NCBI GenBank assembly: GCA_002803225.1
Contig: NXFV01001536.1
Location: 1-64,000, forward strand
Direction: 5' to 3'
Length of the DNA: 64,000 bases
Source of the DNA: Gamarada debralockiae
Taxonomy: Eukaryota > Ascomycota > Leotiomycetes > Helotiales > Hyphodiscaceae
The translations under genes were made by a program, and so were the position numbers. Shown here piece after piece: positions 31,817 to 42,188 of the stretch. The stretch's first letter is position 1, and every line of letters begins with the position of its first letter. The notes below the pieces were generated by a model. The model was not told the DNA's origin and searched no databases. It was given only the letters and a program-made list of their open reading frames with translations.

Positions 31817-32762
31817 ATGCTGTCAATTAGATCGTTTGCCCGCTCGGCACCTCGAGTTGCCTCGCGATTGACAAGCTCAGCCATCAGAAGACCAGCCCGT
31901 CAAGTCTCGCTATTACAATCAGCATGGAAGCCAGCCAGACCACAATTCGCCGCAGCTTTCTCGACATCAAATATCAGAAGATCAAAGGGTGGTGAGACTG
32001 ACGAGGAATTGGTTGCGAAGCTCGAGTCCGAAATCCAGATGGAGGAGGAGATGAAGGATCAGGAGGTTCCCACCAGCGTCAAGGATTATCTTGAGAATGG
32101 ACCTTTCGAGATCATCGATACACCTGGAGAGGAGGATGTTGTTCTTACGAGGCAGTTTGGCAATGAAAAGTATGTTCCGTTCATTCTCAAACCCCTTTCG
32201 CAAGTGCTAACAAATTTGCAGAATCACAATTACCTTTTCTATTGCAGATCTGAACAACCTTGATCCCGAGGCTGATTACCAAGATCGCGCCATGAGTGAC
32301 GAGGAGGACATGGACAATATCAACCAAGGCGATGAGAAGAACTTCAAGGCCGCCCCAGAGGACTCGCTTTCTGAAGCAGACCAGGAGGGAGAGGATGCCG
32401 AGCAGGAACCTTCCTTCCCAGCACGAGTGAACATCATCATCGAGAAGCCAGGAAAAGGTGCACTTGCAGTCGAGACAACAGCCCAAGACGGCTCGATCAT
32501 AATCGAAAACGTCTACCACTACGTCGATGCCTCCCACGCACACGCCAAGACAGCTGAAAAGATCGCCGAGAGACAAGACCTGTATGTTGGACCACCATTC
32601 GGCAACTTGGATGAGGACTTGCAGGTTCTTTTGGAGCAATACTTGGAGGAGAGAGGAATCAACACTGCGTTGGCTATCTTTGTTCCGGATTACATCGACA
32701 TGAAGGAGCAGAAGGAGTACTTGAGATGGCTTTCGAATGTCAAGGACTTCGTTGAGGCATGA
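31817..32762 (+). CDS. MAM33: mitochondrial matrix acidic protein, p32/MAM33 family
   Basis: Exons 31817-32169 and 32222-32762 give 297 residues. The start is placed at the ATG at 31817 because MLSIRSFARSAPRVASRL is a clear mitochondrial presequence; upstream codons in the frame have no such property. The mature protein has the p32 order: TDEELVAKLESEIQMEEEM, a middle acidic loop (EDSLSEADQEGEDAEQE), PARVNIIIEKPGKGAL, and the end ALAIFVPDYIDMKEQKEYLRWL, which is diagnostic of the family. Members form doughnut-shaped trimers in the matrix and support mitochondrial translation and respiration. Confidence 0.92.
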
Positions 32763-33120
32763 TTTGTTGAGCGTGTCACTTTATATTCGGATGTTGTCTG
32801 AATGCTATTTCCACTCTTGTTTACTACACCCACTGTACACTATACGAAGTCTTATGCAAGGCAATTATATCAGATAATGACATAAAAAGATCCATGGTTT
32901 CCATTTCGTGGTAATTCGAAATTTTGGCGTTTGAGGCCCGAATCGAAGCTCCGAAAGGAGCCGCTCTGGTGGCGGAAGCACCGTTCATCTTCCTTCACAT
33001 GCTCACTCTTCATACTTCACCGGTGCCTTCATCTGGTGAAATCAGGGGAGGCCCCTAAGCTCCCCCTCTTCCCCCAAAAATTGTTTGGAATTCCATCACA
33101 TGGAGACAGCCAAAACCTGA

Positions 33121-33476
33121 GGTCGACCCCCGCTTGATCTATCCCAGGCGAGTTGAGATGATATATGAGCAGTACTTAGCAGCTAAGAAGGAATACCTAG
33201 CGGCCAATCCAAGGGTCAAGGAGTCAAGACTGTTAGTTTGAGAGTACATGATACACGCAGCCGGAGATATAAGAGACAACAACTGAAGTTCCGCCGCCGT
33301 CTTGATATATCTACAAAGACATTTGTCAAAGGAAGACCTAATTGGACAGATGAAGAGACAAAGATGCGCCCTTAGACTACGACAAAGAGGAGGAGCAAGA
33401 GATCGAGAGAATAGAAGAGATTGGCTGCCATGGGAGGAAGGAACAACGCTTGATGCAAAAGCGGCATGGTTGGTAA
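33121..33476 (+). pseudogene. remnant of an unknown, probably multi-copy fungal gene
   Basis: Protein-like fragments occur in different frames: VDPRLIYPRRVEMIYEQYLA and ANPRVKESRL near 33121-33235, then YKRQQLKFRRRLDIST and FVKGRPNWTDEE near 33265-33345. A third, EEEQEIERIEEIGC, leads to a TAA at 33474-33476. Stops and shifts separate them. The RPNWTDEE block looks like the start of a helix in a DNA-binding or regulatory module, but I do not recognise the family with certainty. Confidence 0.4.
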
Positions 33477-34705
33477 GTTTAACAACGTGTGGAAGGGAGG
33501 AAGTTGTCGCCCCACCACTTCACAAAGCTGGCATTTAGAAAGGTTGATACGTAGGTAGCAAGAGGAGGGCCTTGAACATCATTGAATCTGCCAGACCATA
33601 CAGGTGAAACGGTCTCTGATAAACCTCAGCGCCCGTCCCAGTCCACGTTGATGTGGGTGATGATGTTTATGAGATCGGCAGGCTGGTGTGTACTGGTGCG
33701 AACCAACCAGCCCTCCGCAAAAAAACGCCGTTTTTCGACCCTATAACGATGTTGATAAGTTGATTGATCTGCTAAGACGGACATGCTAATGCCTCTGGTG
33801 CTGCACTTCTATTTCAGGAGGGACCGTTTCTGGTCCCTTTCTCGAGTTCCATTCCACTTCTGCCGCGTTTTACCAAGCAAGAGTCCCTATTAAAGCCGAT
33901 TTTAGGTTCTCAATGGGATTACTACAGGTAATTCAAAGCATATTAATTCATACAGAATAATCTGCCGCTTGCTGTTACGATATAAGAGAAGCTGTACTTC
34001 AAAATAAGAAATAAAAACGCAACATCGTAGAAAAGTATATTATAATAACTTAAGAGAATTTGTATATAAACTCCCAGCCCCTCTCGTTCGTCGGTCATTT
34101 CCTGTGCCAAATGACGATTGTTCACAACTATTGTCGACCAACAATAGTACCGCTTACGACAATACTGCAATGTCTTCGACCAAAGAAAATGGTTTAATGA
34201 CCTCTAGCAACTGTCCCGCCTGTGCCTTCAAGGTCATTTCTTCTGAATGCTGGCGCCGCTTGGAACTTACTGTGACAACAATGGCGTTATAATCAATCAG
34301 TTTGCCAAGACCAACAGCTATAACTACTACAACATCAGTACATAGTAAATGTATCCGAAGCCAAAATCTTATTATCCATCTTCGCCTCAAATTAAACAGC
34401 TGCCCCTGCCGATCAGGAGTGACTTCTATTTTCTCCAAGATTCAGAGCCGATGTCAATCTTAAACCTGTGAAGTTCCTGGCAATTTGAGGCAGAAGATCA
34501 TTACATTGTATAGATAGCGGATATTTGTGAGGTGTGTTTGAAAAGGACTTTGTTCTTGTTGGAGATGTTTGAATGTCTTATTGGTAAATTTTCGACGCTT
34601 CAAGCAGTCAGCAACTTTCCCAAGGATGTCACCCATAAAGCCACAATCAGATGGGAATTGAAGATTCTTATACAATGTTGATGCTTCAGCCTCCTCATTC
34701 ATCCT
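33477..34705. other. gene-poor A/T-rich stretch
   Basis: No gene is supported. From about 33930 to 34700 the sequence is A/T-rich with only short frames, one of them (34438-34154, minus) of 94 codons and without motif. It is the 3' flank of the CorA-like gene. Confidence 0.45.
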
Positions 34706-36484
34706 CTAGACTTTCTGGATCATCTCGTCTCTGTGTCTTCCCCTTCTCCAAAGCTGTGGTCGTCTCAAAATTGCCTTGGCCAACGACTTCTCTCGCCTCT
34801 CCTTGACCATCGACTCTGCACTACCCTCCCCAGTCTTAGGACCCGACCCCTCATCATTACTCAGATCATCATCCGCAGTTATTTTCCCATCAGTACCCTT
34901 CCTCGCCCTCCCAACCTCAGCACGGAAATGTGAGCGATGCCAAAGAGCCCACGAAATGACTAGAACCATAGTTGCTAGCGTCAAGGGCCCAGTTACCGCC
35001 CAGTAGATCCAAAAGTGTTGGTTCGTGACGTGGTATATAGATGGTTCCTGCCAGTCAAATAAGGGCATTGCAAAGAATGTCTTTGTCACGTTAAGATTGC
35101 GAATCAGCGTTTCTGATTGGAGCGTTCAGAGCCAGAAGATGGTGATTGGTAAGACTTACGGCTATAAAAGTCCCTGGCAGAAATAGGGTCGTTAGTACAG
35201 CGATGATCTTCATCGCCGAACTGTCCTGTTTACTTGCAGCTGCAATTTCTCTAGAGTCCTTCGCGAGCCCGATATTGATTTTCGTGTCCGCCTGCGCAAT
35301 GAGATTAAACAACACCTGCTGCTGAGCCTGCAGCCTCGTCTGTACATTCCCATACAAGATCGTATGCTCAAGCGTACTTTCAAGATACTCAATGCGATCC
35401 CTCAACCTTCCCACATACCTCGTCAACTTGCCCCTCACTGCATCAGGCAAACCTTCGCTATCCATATACTCCAACTTCCCTTTAAATGTAGCAATCGCTA
35501 GCCCATACCCCAGCAACGCTGTCTCATTCGCAGAATAATACGCATGCTGTCCCCCCAACTTCCTCACAATATCTTGCAGCTCCATATCCTCCGTCTTTTT
35601 CGCTTTGTGCGTGAAGCCTGTAATCCCCTCGATAACTTCGAGATGGGCGTCGATTGCGCGGACATGCTGAAAGGTGTTGCACAGGGCTTGCTCGATGAGA
35701 AGGATGGGGACTAGGACGGGGTGCGGGCAGACGAGGAATTGGGCAGGGAGAAGACCGAAAACGGTTGAAGGAGTGTGGTCGTAGTTGAGATCCGAGAAAA
35801 TATAGCCACACGTGATGTTGGTAAAGGGGTCGTAGCGGAGGAGGGTGGAGATGGTGTTTCTGAGATAGGGGCGCCGGTTTATAAGTACTGTGCAGTTTTG
35901 TGAGCAAAGATGCGTGATGGGAGAGGGAAGTAGCGTACAAAAGCTCCCGTCATCCTCCCTAAACACCCCACAAGCACCCTGCTGATGACTCCCCGTATGT
36001 AACTCTACAGCCGGCAACTTGAAGCTCTCAATCAGTGCCTGATACATCTTGCTCCCAAGTGGGGCAATAAGATTCGGCAGGCTAGCCACCTGCAATATCT
36101 TATACCCCGCCACGGGCTTCACCCATTGGTCGGGGTTTCTGCGTTGACCCAAGCCTCAATCTCGTCTTCCTTAATCTCCTTGAATTCAGTGATTGGCGAT
36201 AGCCGCGATTCTGATGCGTCATCGTATTTCCAACACTCGAGAATATGGATCGAAGTCTTGTTCTTTTCGAACTTCGTCGTCTCCTCAAACATCGACCACG
36301 TCCACAGCGAGCCGCGTTGGCGGTATTCATCGATAGGGAATTTGTGTTCAGAGTCTTCTCCCGCATCGGGGGAAATGGCCTGGACTACAATTGCTTCATC
36401 TTTCTCGTCGATAGATGAGCTTGAGGCAGGGAGACCACTTGGTCCATTTGTGGAATGAGAAGTGAGCACATTTGTTTCTGCCAT
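34706..36484 (-). CDS. CorA-like Mg2+ transporter family protein, with an apparent frameshift
   Basis: The last exon is 35080-34706 and the upstream one 36484-35159; the 78-nt intron restores FLPGTFIATFFAMPLFDW. The first membrane segment (AVLTTLFLPGTFIA) is followed by FFAMPLFDW in place of the canonical GMN loop, as in many fungal CorA-like proteins. The second is FWIYWAVTGPLTLATMVLVI, then a basic tail. The N-terminal part (MAETNVLTSHSTNG to VNAETP) and the rest (DQWVKPVAGYKILQ onward) are in different frames, joined by a run of four Cs (36132-36135 as G on plus). One more base would restore a continuous protein of about 560 residues. A 51-nt in-frame intron (about 35889-35939) is possible. 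Ion transport is inferred. Confidence 0.75.
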
Positions 36485-37150
36485 CTTGAAAGCGAGCTCA
36501 ATGCAAAAGGATAAAGCGCTATATAGATGATTAATTTATGACATATAGAAACGGACGAGCTTGAAGGAAATGATGATAGAGCGAAAGAAAGACGACTGAG
36601 GTGTCGTGGGATCGTAAAGACAACTGCAGTGAGGCGCAGTAGGGCTGCAGGATGCCTAACAGGCAAATGAGTCCAATAGACAGACGGGCCTCCTGCAATA
36701 ACAAGCCTCGTTGCACATTGCAGTGGAAAGAAAACCACACTGTTGCCTCGAGTGGGCATACTTAACAAATAAGGCATGCAGGCCCCCACTCAAAATCCCG
36801 ATAGGCGGAGGGGTGAAGCGGCTAAAATACGCATTGCTACCTTTCTGAACCGGCAATACGTTTCCAGTCTGTGAACCCTTCTCGTCGCGCTCAAATTGGG
36901 CATCATGTTTGGATTCATCATGTGCACCCTTTCCTGACTAGCCTCCGACTCCAATACGCTTGGCAGGCAACGTGCCTTACCCAAACTGTTCGATATGCTT
37001 GCATCCACCATCGGCATGCCTGACAATGGAAACGCAAAGATGGTGCGGCACTGACGACATCGATACGACACACCATACGAGAGGATTCTGTGACAGAGAT
37101 CCAAGTCCTTACTTAGTCGTCCCTTCTACTATTTTTTCAGAGACCTTGCC
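36485..37150. promoter_or_regulatory. upstream region between divergent CorA-like and 2EXR genes
   Basis: There is no coding pattern. Several short minus-strand frames overlap without domains. The region serves as the 5' flank for both neighbours. Confidence 0.4.
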
Positions 37151-38108
37151 ATGACTACTCCTCCCCAGAACTCAGCGTCCTGGGCGACATTCCCACTTTT
37201 TCCCCACCTCCCCGCCGAACTCAGGCTTAAAATCGTATGTATTGCCTACGAGCACTCTTTCATTTCCAGTAGCTCCATGAGCTTCGAGAAGTCATTGAGC
37301 TCCAGCCAGAATCACTCATATGCAATGAGTAATTGCAGTCCCACCTCAAAGGATTCTATTTACACACTCCCAATCCCGTTGATCAAGACCCCGCTAACTC
37401 CTCTCACAGTGGCAGTACACACTCCCCACAACTCGAATCCTAAAGATATCCTACTCCCCTATGCACAATACCTATATATCCAATACCGCGCCCCCAATAA
37501 CACTCTCAATCAGCCACGAATCCCGCTCCCAGGCCCTCCTCTCTTACACACACCTGCTCCTCGGCCCTAAACCTAAATCTCCTCTCCCCACCCACCAGAC
37601 CAGCCATCCATCCCAATTTCTGTTCCAACAAAAGCCCCAAACACCACAGACCCCGCTCACCCCCTTAATCCCAATCTCCCCCAGCACCGAAACGCTCTAC
37701 ATCTCCTCCCTAGCTCCCATCCTCCACCTCCACCTCCACGACCTCCTCTACAACCTCTCCACCTCTCCCTCTCGCCACCTACTTACTCATCTCGCATTCG
37801 ATCTCCGTGTCTGGTACGAATTATGCGATAATGGATTACTAGCGGTGTTGGCGAAGATGCGGGGGCTAAAAGGGGTGGATATGGTAGTGGAGTTTGGACG
37901 CAGTTTTAGGGGGGAAGTGGGGTTTTTGGAGGCGCCGGAGTGGAGGGGGGATTTGAGGTGGGTTGCTGAACGCGCGGGGAGGGAGGTGGGGGAGGAGCGG
38001 GAGAGGGGAAGGGCCGTAGTGAAGAGGGTTGAGAAGGAGAGTAGGGAGGAGGGAGAGGGGATCAGGGTTAGGTGTGTTATTTTGACGAGGGGTGGTGAGC
38101 AGGCTTAG
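37151..38108 (+). CDS. 2EXR-domain protein, intact
   Basis: Without splicing the gene looks frameshifted. A 175-nt intron (37235-37409; donor GTATGT, branch CCGCTAAC near 37390, acceptor CTCACAG) joins exons 37151-37234 and 37410-38108 into 260 residues. The junction produces LPAELRLKIWQYTLPTTRIL, the exact 2EXR signature, then TAPPITLSISHESRSQALL with the ESR motif. The middle is Pro-rich and the last 60 residues are Arg/Glu-rich. The function of the family is unknown. This copy shows what the two broken copies at 4906 and 16283 looked like. Confidence 0.85.
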
Positions 38109-38295
38109 TTGTTGAACGAGTGAATGCAAAAGAGAAGGATTAGTCCCGGGAAGATATGATTGAAATGGATGTCATGACAATTTCAACGAACTGACGCTAC
38201 ATTTAGATTATCTGCTGTGGAAGTCGATTGTGGTGTCCTAAGATGCTATGTAACGCCCAACATGCTTGAATCACACAAATTTAACCATAAAATAG

Positions 38296-39958
38296 CTACA
38301 GCATTGGCTTTAAATCATCTGCGACCTTAAACGGTGCTTCAGTCTTCGCCTTGATCTCGTCAACGGTCACACCATCAGCAATCTCAATCAACGTTAACCC
38401 AGTAGCAAAGTCCACATCAAACACACCCTAAAGAGAGTTAGCACTGAACCACAAGGTTGACTGCGAAGGACTCACCAATTCAGTAATAATCATCGACACA
38501 CATGCCTTACCCGTCAACGGGAAAGCACATTGCTTAACAATCTTCGCATTCCCCCTCTTATCCGTATGCTCCATCGTAACCACAACCTTAGTCTTGCTAG
38601 GATTGGAAACTAAATCCATTGCACCTCCAAACCCCTTTATCTTGCCAGGCAACATCCAGTTTGCTAGATCGCCATTTCCGCTAACTTGCATGGCACCCAA
38701 GATAGTGAGGTTGACGCGACCACTCCTGATCATGCCGAAACTCTCCTCGCTGCCGAAGACGGCTGCACCAGGCTTCAGGGTGACGGTCTCCTTCCCGGCA
38801 TTGATGAGATCAGGGTCCTCTTGCCCCTTAACTGGGTAGGGGCCAAGTCCAAGAATACCGTTCTCGGATTGGAGCTGGACTTCGACTTCTGGCCCGACGA
38901 AGGAGGGAGCTAACATAGGCATGCCAATACCCAAGTTGGCGTACATGCCATTCTTGAACTCTTTCGCAGCTCTCTTGACAATACGCTCTCTCTTGGCAGC
39001 AGTATCACCACTTCCGAGTGCCTTCTTGGCTTCTGGATCATTTGGATCCTTGGCAAAAGTATACTTCTCTATATTCTTAGGCGAAGTAGATTTGATGACC
39101 CGCTTGACGTAGATCCCTGGCAGATGGACAGCCTCAGGTGGAATTCCACCAGGCTCAACAATCTCTTCGGCTTCAACAATAGTTATCTTGGCGTTTCGGC
39201 CCATAGCTCCATTGAAGTTGTTGGCTGCGAGACGGAACTGGCAGTTTCCAAGCTTGTCTGCCTTCCAAGCCTTGACGAAAGCATAGTCGCCCTTGATGCT
39301 CTCTTCTAAAAGGTATTGCTTCCCATCAAAGACCTTGACATCCTTAGGATACGAGTATTCCTTCGGTGTTCCATCGGCATTATTCCGTAAAGGCAGCTCT
39401 CCAGTCTGCACAACAGTACCAAATGCAGCGGGGGTATAAAAAGCAGGTATGCCCTTCCCACCCGAAGCACAGCGCTCCGCAAGTGTTCCTTGAGGCGTCA
39501 ACTCCAGCTCCACTTCTCCAGTCAGGTACATCTTTTCAAACGTCCTATTCTCGCCAATATAACTCGCAATCATCTTCTTAATCTGTTTCGACTTCAACAG
39601 CTTCCCCAATCCAGACTCGTCTGTGCCAGCATTGTTCGAGACGGCAGTGAGGCCCGTGAGGTGCTTTTGTTGCAGTACTTCGTCGATAAGTGTGTCTGGG
39701 ACGCCGCAGAGTCCGAAGCCCCCGCATAGTAAGGTGGAGTTGGGTTCCATGTCTTTGATGGCTTCGGAGGCGGAGGGGAGGACTTTGTTGATTTCATGGC
39801 GACGGGCTGTGGATGCGAATGTGCGGGCTATTAAAATCGATTGCTAAAAATCCTCAATTAGAATCCGTTTTGAACTCTTAAAGTCGGGGAAAGCTTACCT
39901 TGGAGGTATTCCGTGTGTAAGCTCTCGCGGCGCGAAAGCAGAGTTGTGCTGAAGGCAT
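38296..39958 (-). CDS. succinyl-CoA:3-ketoacid CoA transferase, mitochondrial
   Basis: Three exons, 39958-39899, 39843-38476 and 38427-38296, join in phase to 519 residues, the usual SCOT length. The N-terminus ([17 protein letters not shown]) is a mitochondrial presequence. The alpha half carries [16 protein letters not shown], the beta half [15 protein letters not shown] and the catalytic glutamate in [13 protein letters not shown] (Glu347). The end is rebuilt over a 48-nt intron as [20 protein letters not shown]. The enzyme moves CoA from succinyl-CoA to acetoacetate; in fungi, close relatives also detoxify propionyl-CoA by acting on acetate or succinate, so substrate range is open. Confidence 0.93.
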
Positions 39959-40460
39959 TGTTGTCTAGAGTGGAGAATGACGACCTAAACGCCGTCAATG
40001 AAATCAAATAATTCCTAAAATTTTCAACACAGATTCCTGGAATTCAAGAATCATAAAGAAGATGTGTTGAGAAGATAATAATAAGAGAGAGGAAACCGGA
40101 AAAGTACTTAGCCCTCACTCCTTCCCCAAAACCGTGGGAGTCGGAGCAATTGCGGAACGCATCTCATCGGCTTGTCAGGACGGGAGGTAACCGGACTTTC
40201 TGCCTTAGGCCAAAATTGGGCCGGGTACGGAATTAGTCCCGCGTTTCGTTCCTTTTTAAAGACACTTGAGTTTCTTGGCTCCCTTTACCCCGTGTTTGGA
40301 GTCCGAGAGATTCAAAGTGATGATTCGGTGCCATTCCTGAGCTTGAGGGTAGGCCTGTGTCTATTGTTAGAACCTTTTAAGCTTGTCCTCTTGTCATAGG
40401 TATTTGAAACTCCCAATTGATCTTGCGAACCATGTCTATTATCCTATCCTCTGGCTACTC
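39959..40460. other. intergenic between SCOT and the Ymc1-like carrier
   Basis: This is the 5' flank of the CoA-transferase gene and the 3' flank of the carrier. No gene pattern is seen. Confidence 0.4.
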
Positions 40461-41601
40461 TCAGTGAATCAGCCTCATAGTCATCTCAACAACAGCAAAG
40501 GTGCCTGCGCTAACTGGCATAGCCCTGAGCAATGTAGGCCCAATGCCCTTCCAGAACCCTCTAAGACCCTCCGTTCTAAAGGTTTGCCTGAAGCAATCAT
40601 TCATGCCTTTGTACTTCTGCTCTGCCCCAAACCCATCGCTCTGCATCTTGCTCTTCACAACATCGAAAGGATAACTGGCCAGCCACAGAGCTTCTCCTGC
40701 CAATCCACCATAGAACGCAACCCTCCAACTTGGGATCTCCTTGCGTTCGATCTTATTCCGTGTGGCATCAGCGTTCATCATGTATTCGAATGCCAAGAAC
40801 CAGACCCCGTAGGCCTGTGCTTCTCGTAGGATGGTAACAGCTTCGCCCCGGTAAAGGCCCTTCAGAACACCTTCGTGAGCGGAGAGCTTGCGCACGCAGT
40901 CGAGAGGACCGTTGTACAATCTTGCTGCTCCATGGGGTTGGGTTTGTAATCTGATTCTCACGTGCTCAATGGGACCAGAGATCACCGAGTTGGCAATTCC
41001 AGCGAAGGCACCAGATGCATAGTATTGAGAGTAAGAGAGGTGTGGGGAGAGAGGATCTTTGGAGAGGTTGCTTGCTTCAAAGCGCCGGCGAGCTTCGTGG
41101 AAGGCTCCGAACTGTACGGAGACGCAAGCACCGATTCCGATCAGGGGTGTGAGGGTTCCTTTGTAGAAGGCCAGTGGCCCTTCCTTTTGATAAATTGTTT
41201 TTGCTGCTTCGAGCGCATTGGAGTATTGGTTTGTGGTTTGGAGACGGACTTTCACAATGTCGAACGGTTGCCCTGGAACATGTTAGTCGTGCTTATGTGG
41301 ATTGAGATGAGATGAAAACTTCAAATATGACAACCCTAACTGCAAATGCCTGCTCTCTCGGGAAAAGGGTTCTCGTTAGACAAACGAAAACCTCAAAGCT
41401 GCAACTGTGCAACATTCCCCCACTTCTGTCCTCACGTGACTTGAGACGAGATAGTCGACAGTCAATGGCCCAAGACAAGCAAAACTGGGCTCCAAACTCA
41501 CCCAGTAGAACTTGAGCAATACCACCGGCAGCTCCAGCAAAGAGATCTTTGAACGTTCGCACAACCCCACCCTCATCCAACTCAGCAGCTGCGTCTGCCA
41601 T
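40461..41601 (-). CDS. mitochondrial carrier, Ymc1/Ymc2-like
   Basis: Exons 41601-41502 and 41272-40461 join to 303 residues across a 229-nt intron; the junction falls inside the first signature, QVLLGQPFDIVKVRLQT. The three solute-carrier repeats each have the PxDxxK-type motif: QPFDIVKVRLQ, GPIEHVRIRLQ and YPFDVVKSKMQ. The blocks FYKGTLTPLIGIGACVSVQF and SAGTFAVVEMTMRLIH are typical of the Ymc1/Ymc2 group. Yeast Ymc1 affects glycerol, oleate and glutamate metabolism; the substrate is probably an amino or organic acid. The protein sits in the mitochondrial inner membrane. Confidence 0.9.
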
Positions 41602-42188
41602 GTTGAGATTACCCCTCCGGTTTGCCTCCGATTCCCTTCCTTCTCAAGGACTCGTTCCCAAAGCCCAATTCTCTGCCTCCAGGTGGTTCAGATGAGAAGT
41701 TTTGAGGGATTCAAAGTGAGAGATTTGAATTGACGGGAAGAGTGAGAAAATTTCACGTTCTCTTTTGTTTGTTGTAGGGCGGAAAGTAGCAAAAGGCGAA
41801 TCGATGGTGTGCTCACAGTAAATACCCTAGCGAGGACTGCCTTATTTTTAAATTGAAACCTGAGGCAAATTACCCCTGAGCCCAGAATGGGAACGGGTTG
41901 TAGCCTGTATGCATAAAAATATTAGTATTTAAGATAGGGTGGAACGGGGAAGGCAAGATATCAATTCTTCGATATCTTTAAGTCATTAAAGGAAGTCACC
42001 TTTGTGGTAGCTCTTTCTCAACTTCCCCAGGTCGGAAAAGGTGGCGTTAGCGAAAGTTGGTCCTTGCCCTCTGAGCCTGGACAACTTCACTTAACATTTT
42101 CATCTGACAATCCATCATTATCAACAACATGAGAGCTTACAGATGACCTGTATCTCATATCAACAAGCACACCTTGAGCGCTTCAGAG
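41602..42188. promoter_or_regulatory. shared upstream region of the carrier and a Zn2Cys6 gene
   Basis: A 587-bp gap between divergent starts with no coding pattern. The part near 41850-42060 is A/T-rich with a CATCATTATCAACAAC-type leader before the regulator. Confidence 0.4.

Noticed and set aside
35889..35939. 51-nt in-frame GTACGC...CAG segment in the CorA-like gene
   Set aside because: It could be an intron or coding; both keep the frame and neither clearly fits the family better, so I did not list it as a firm intron.
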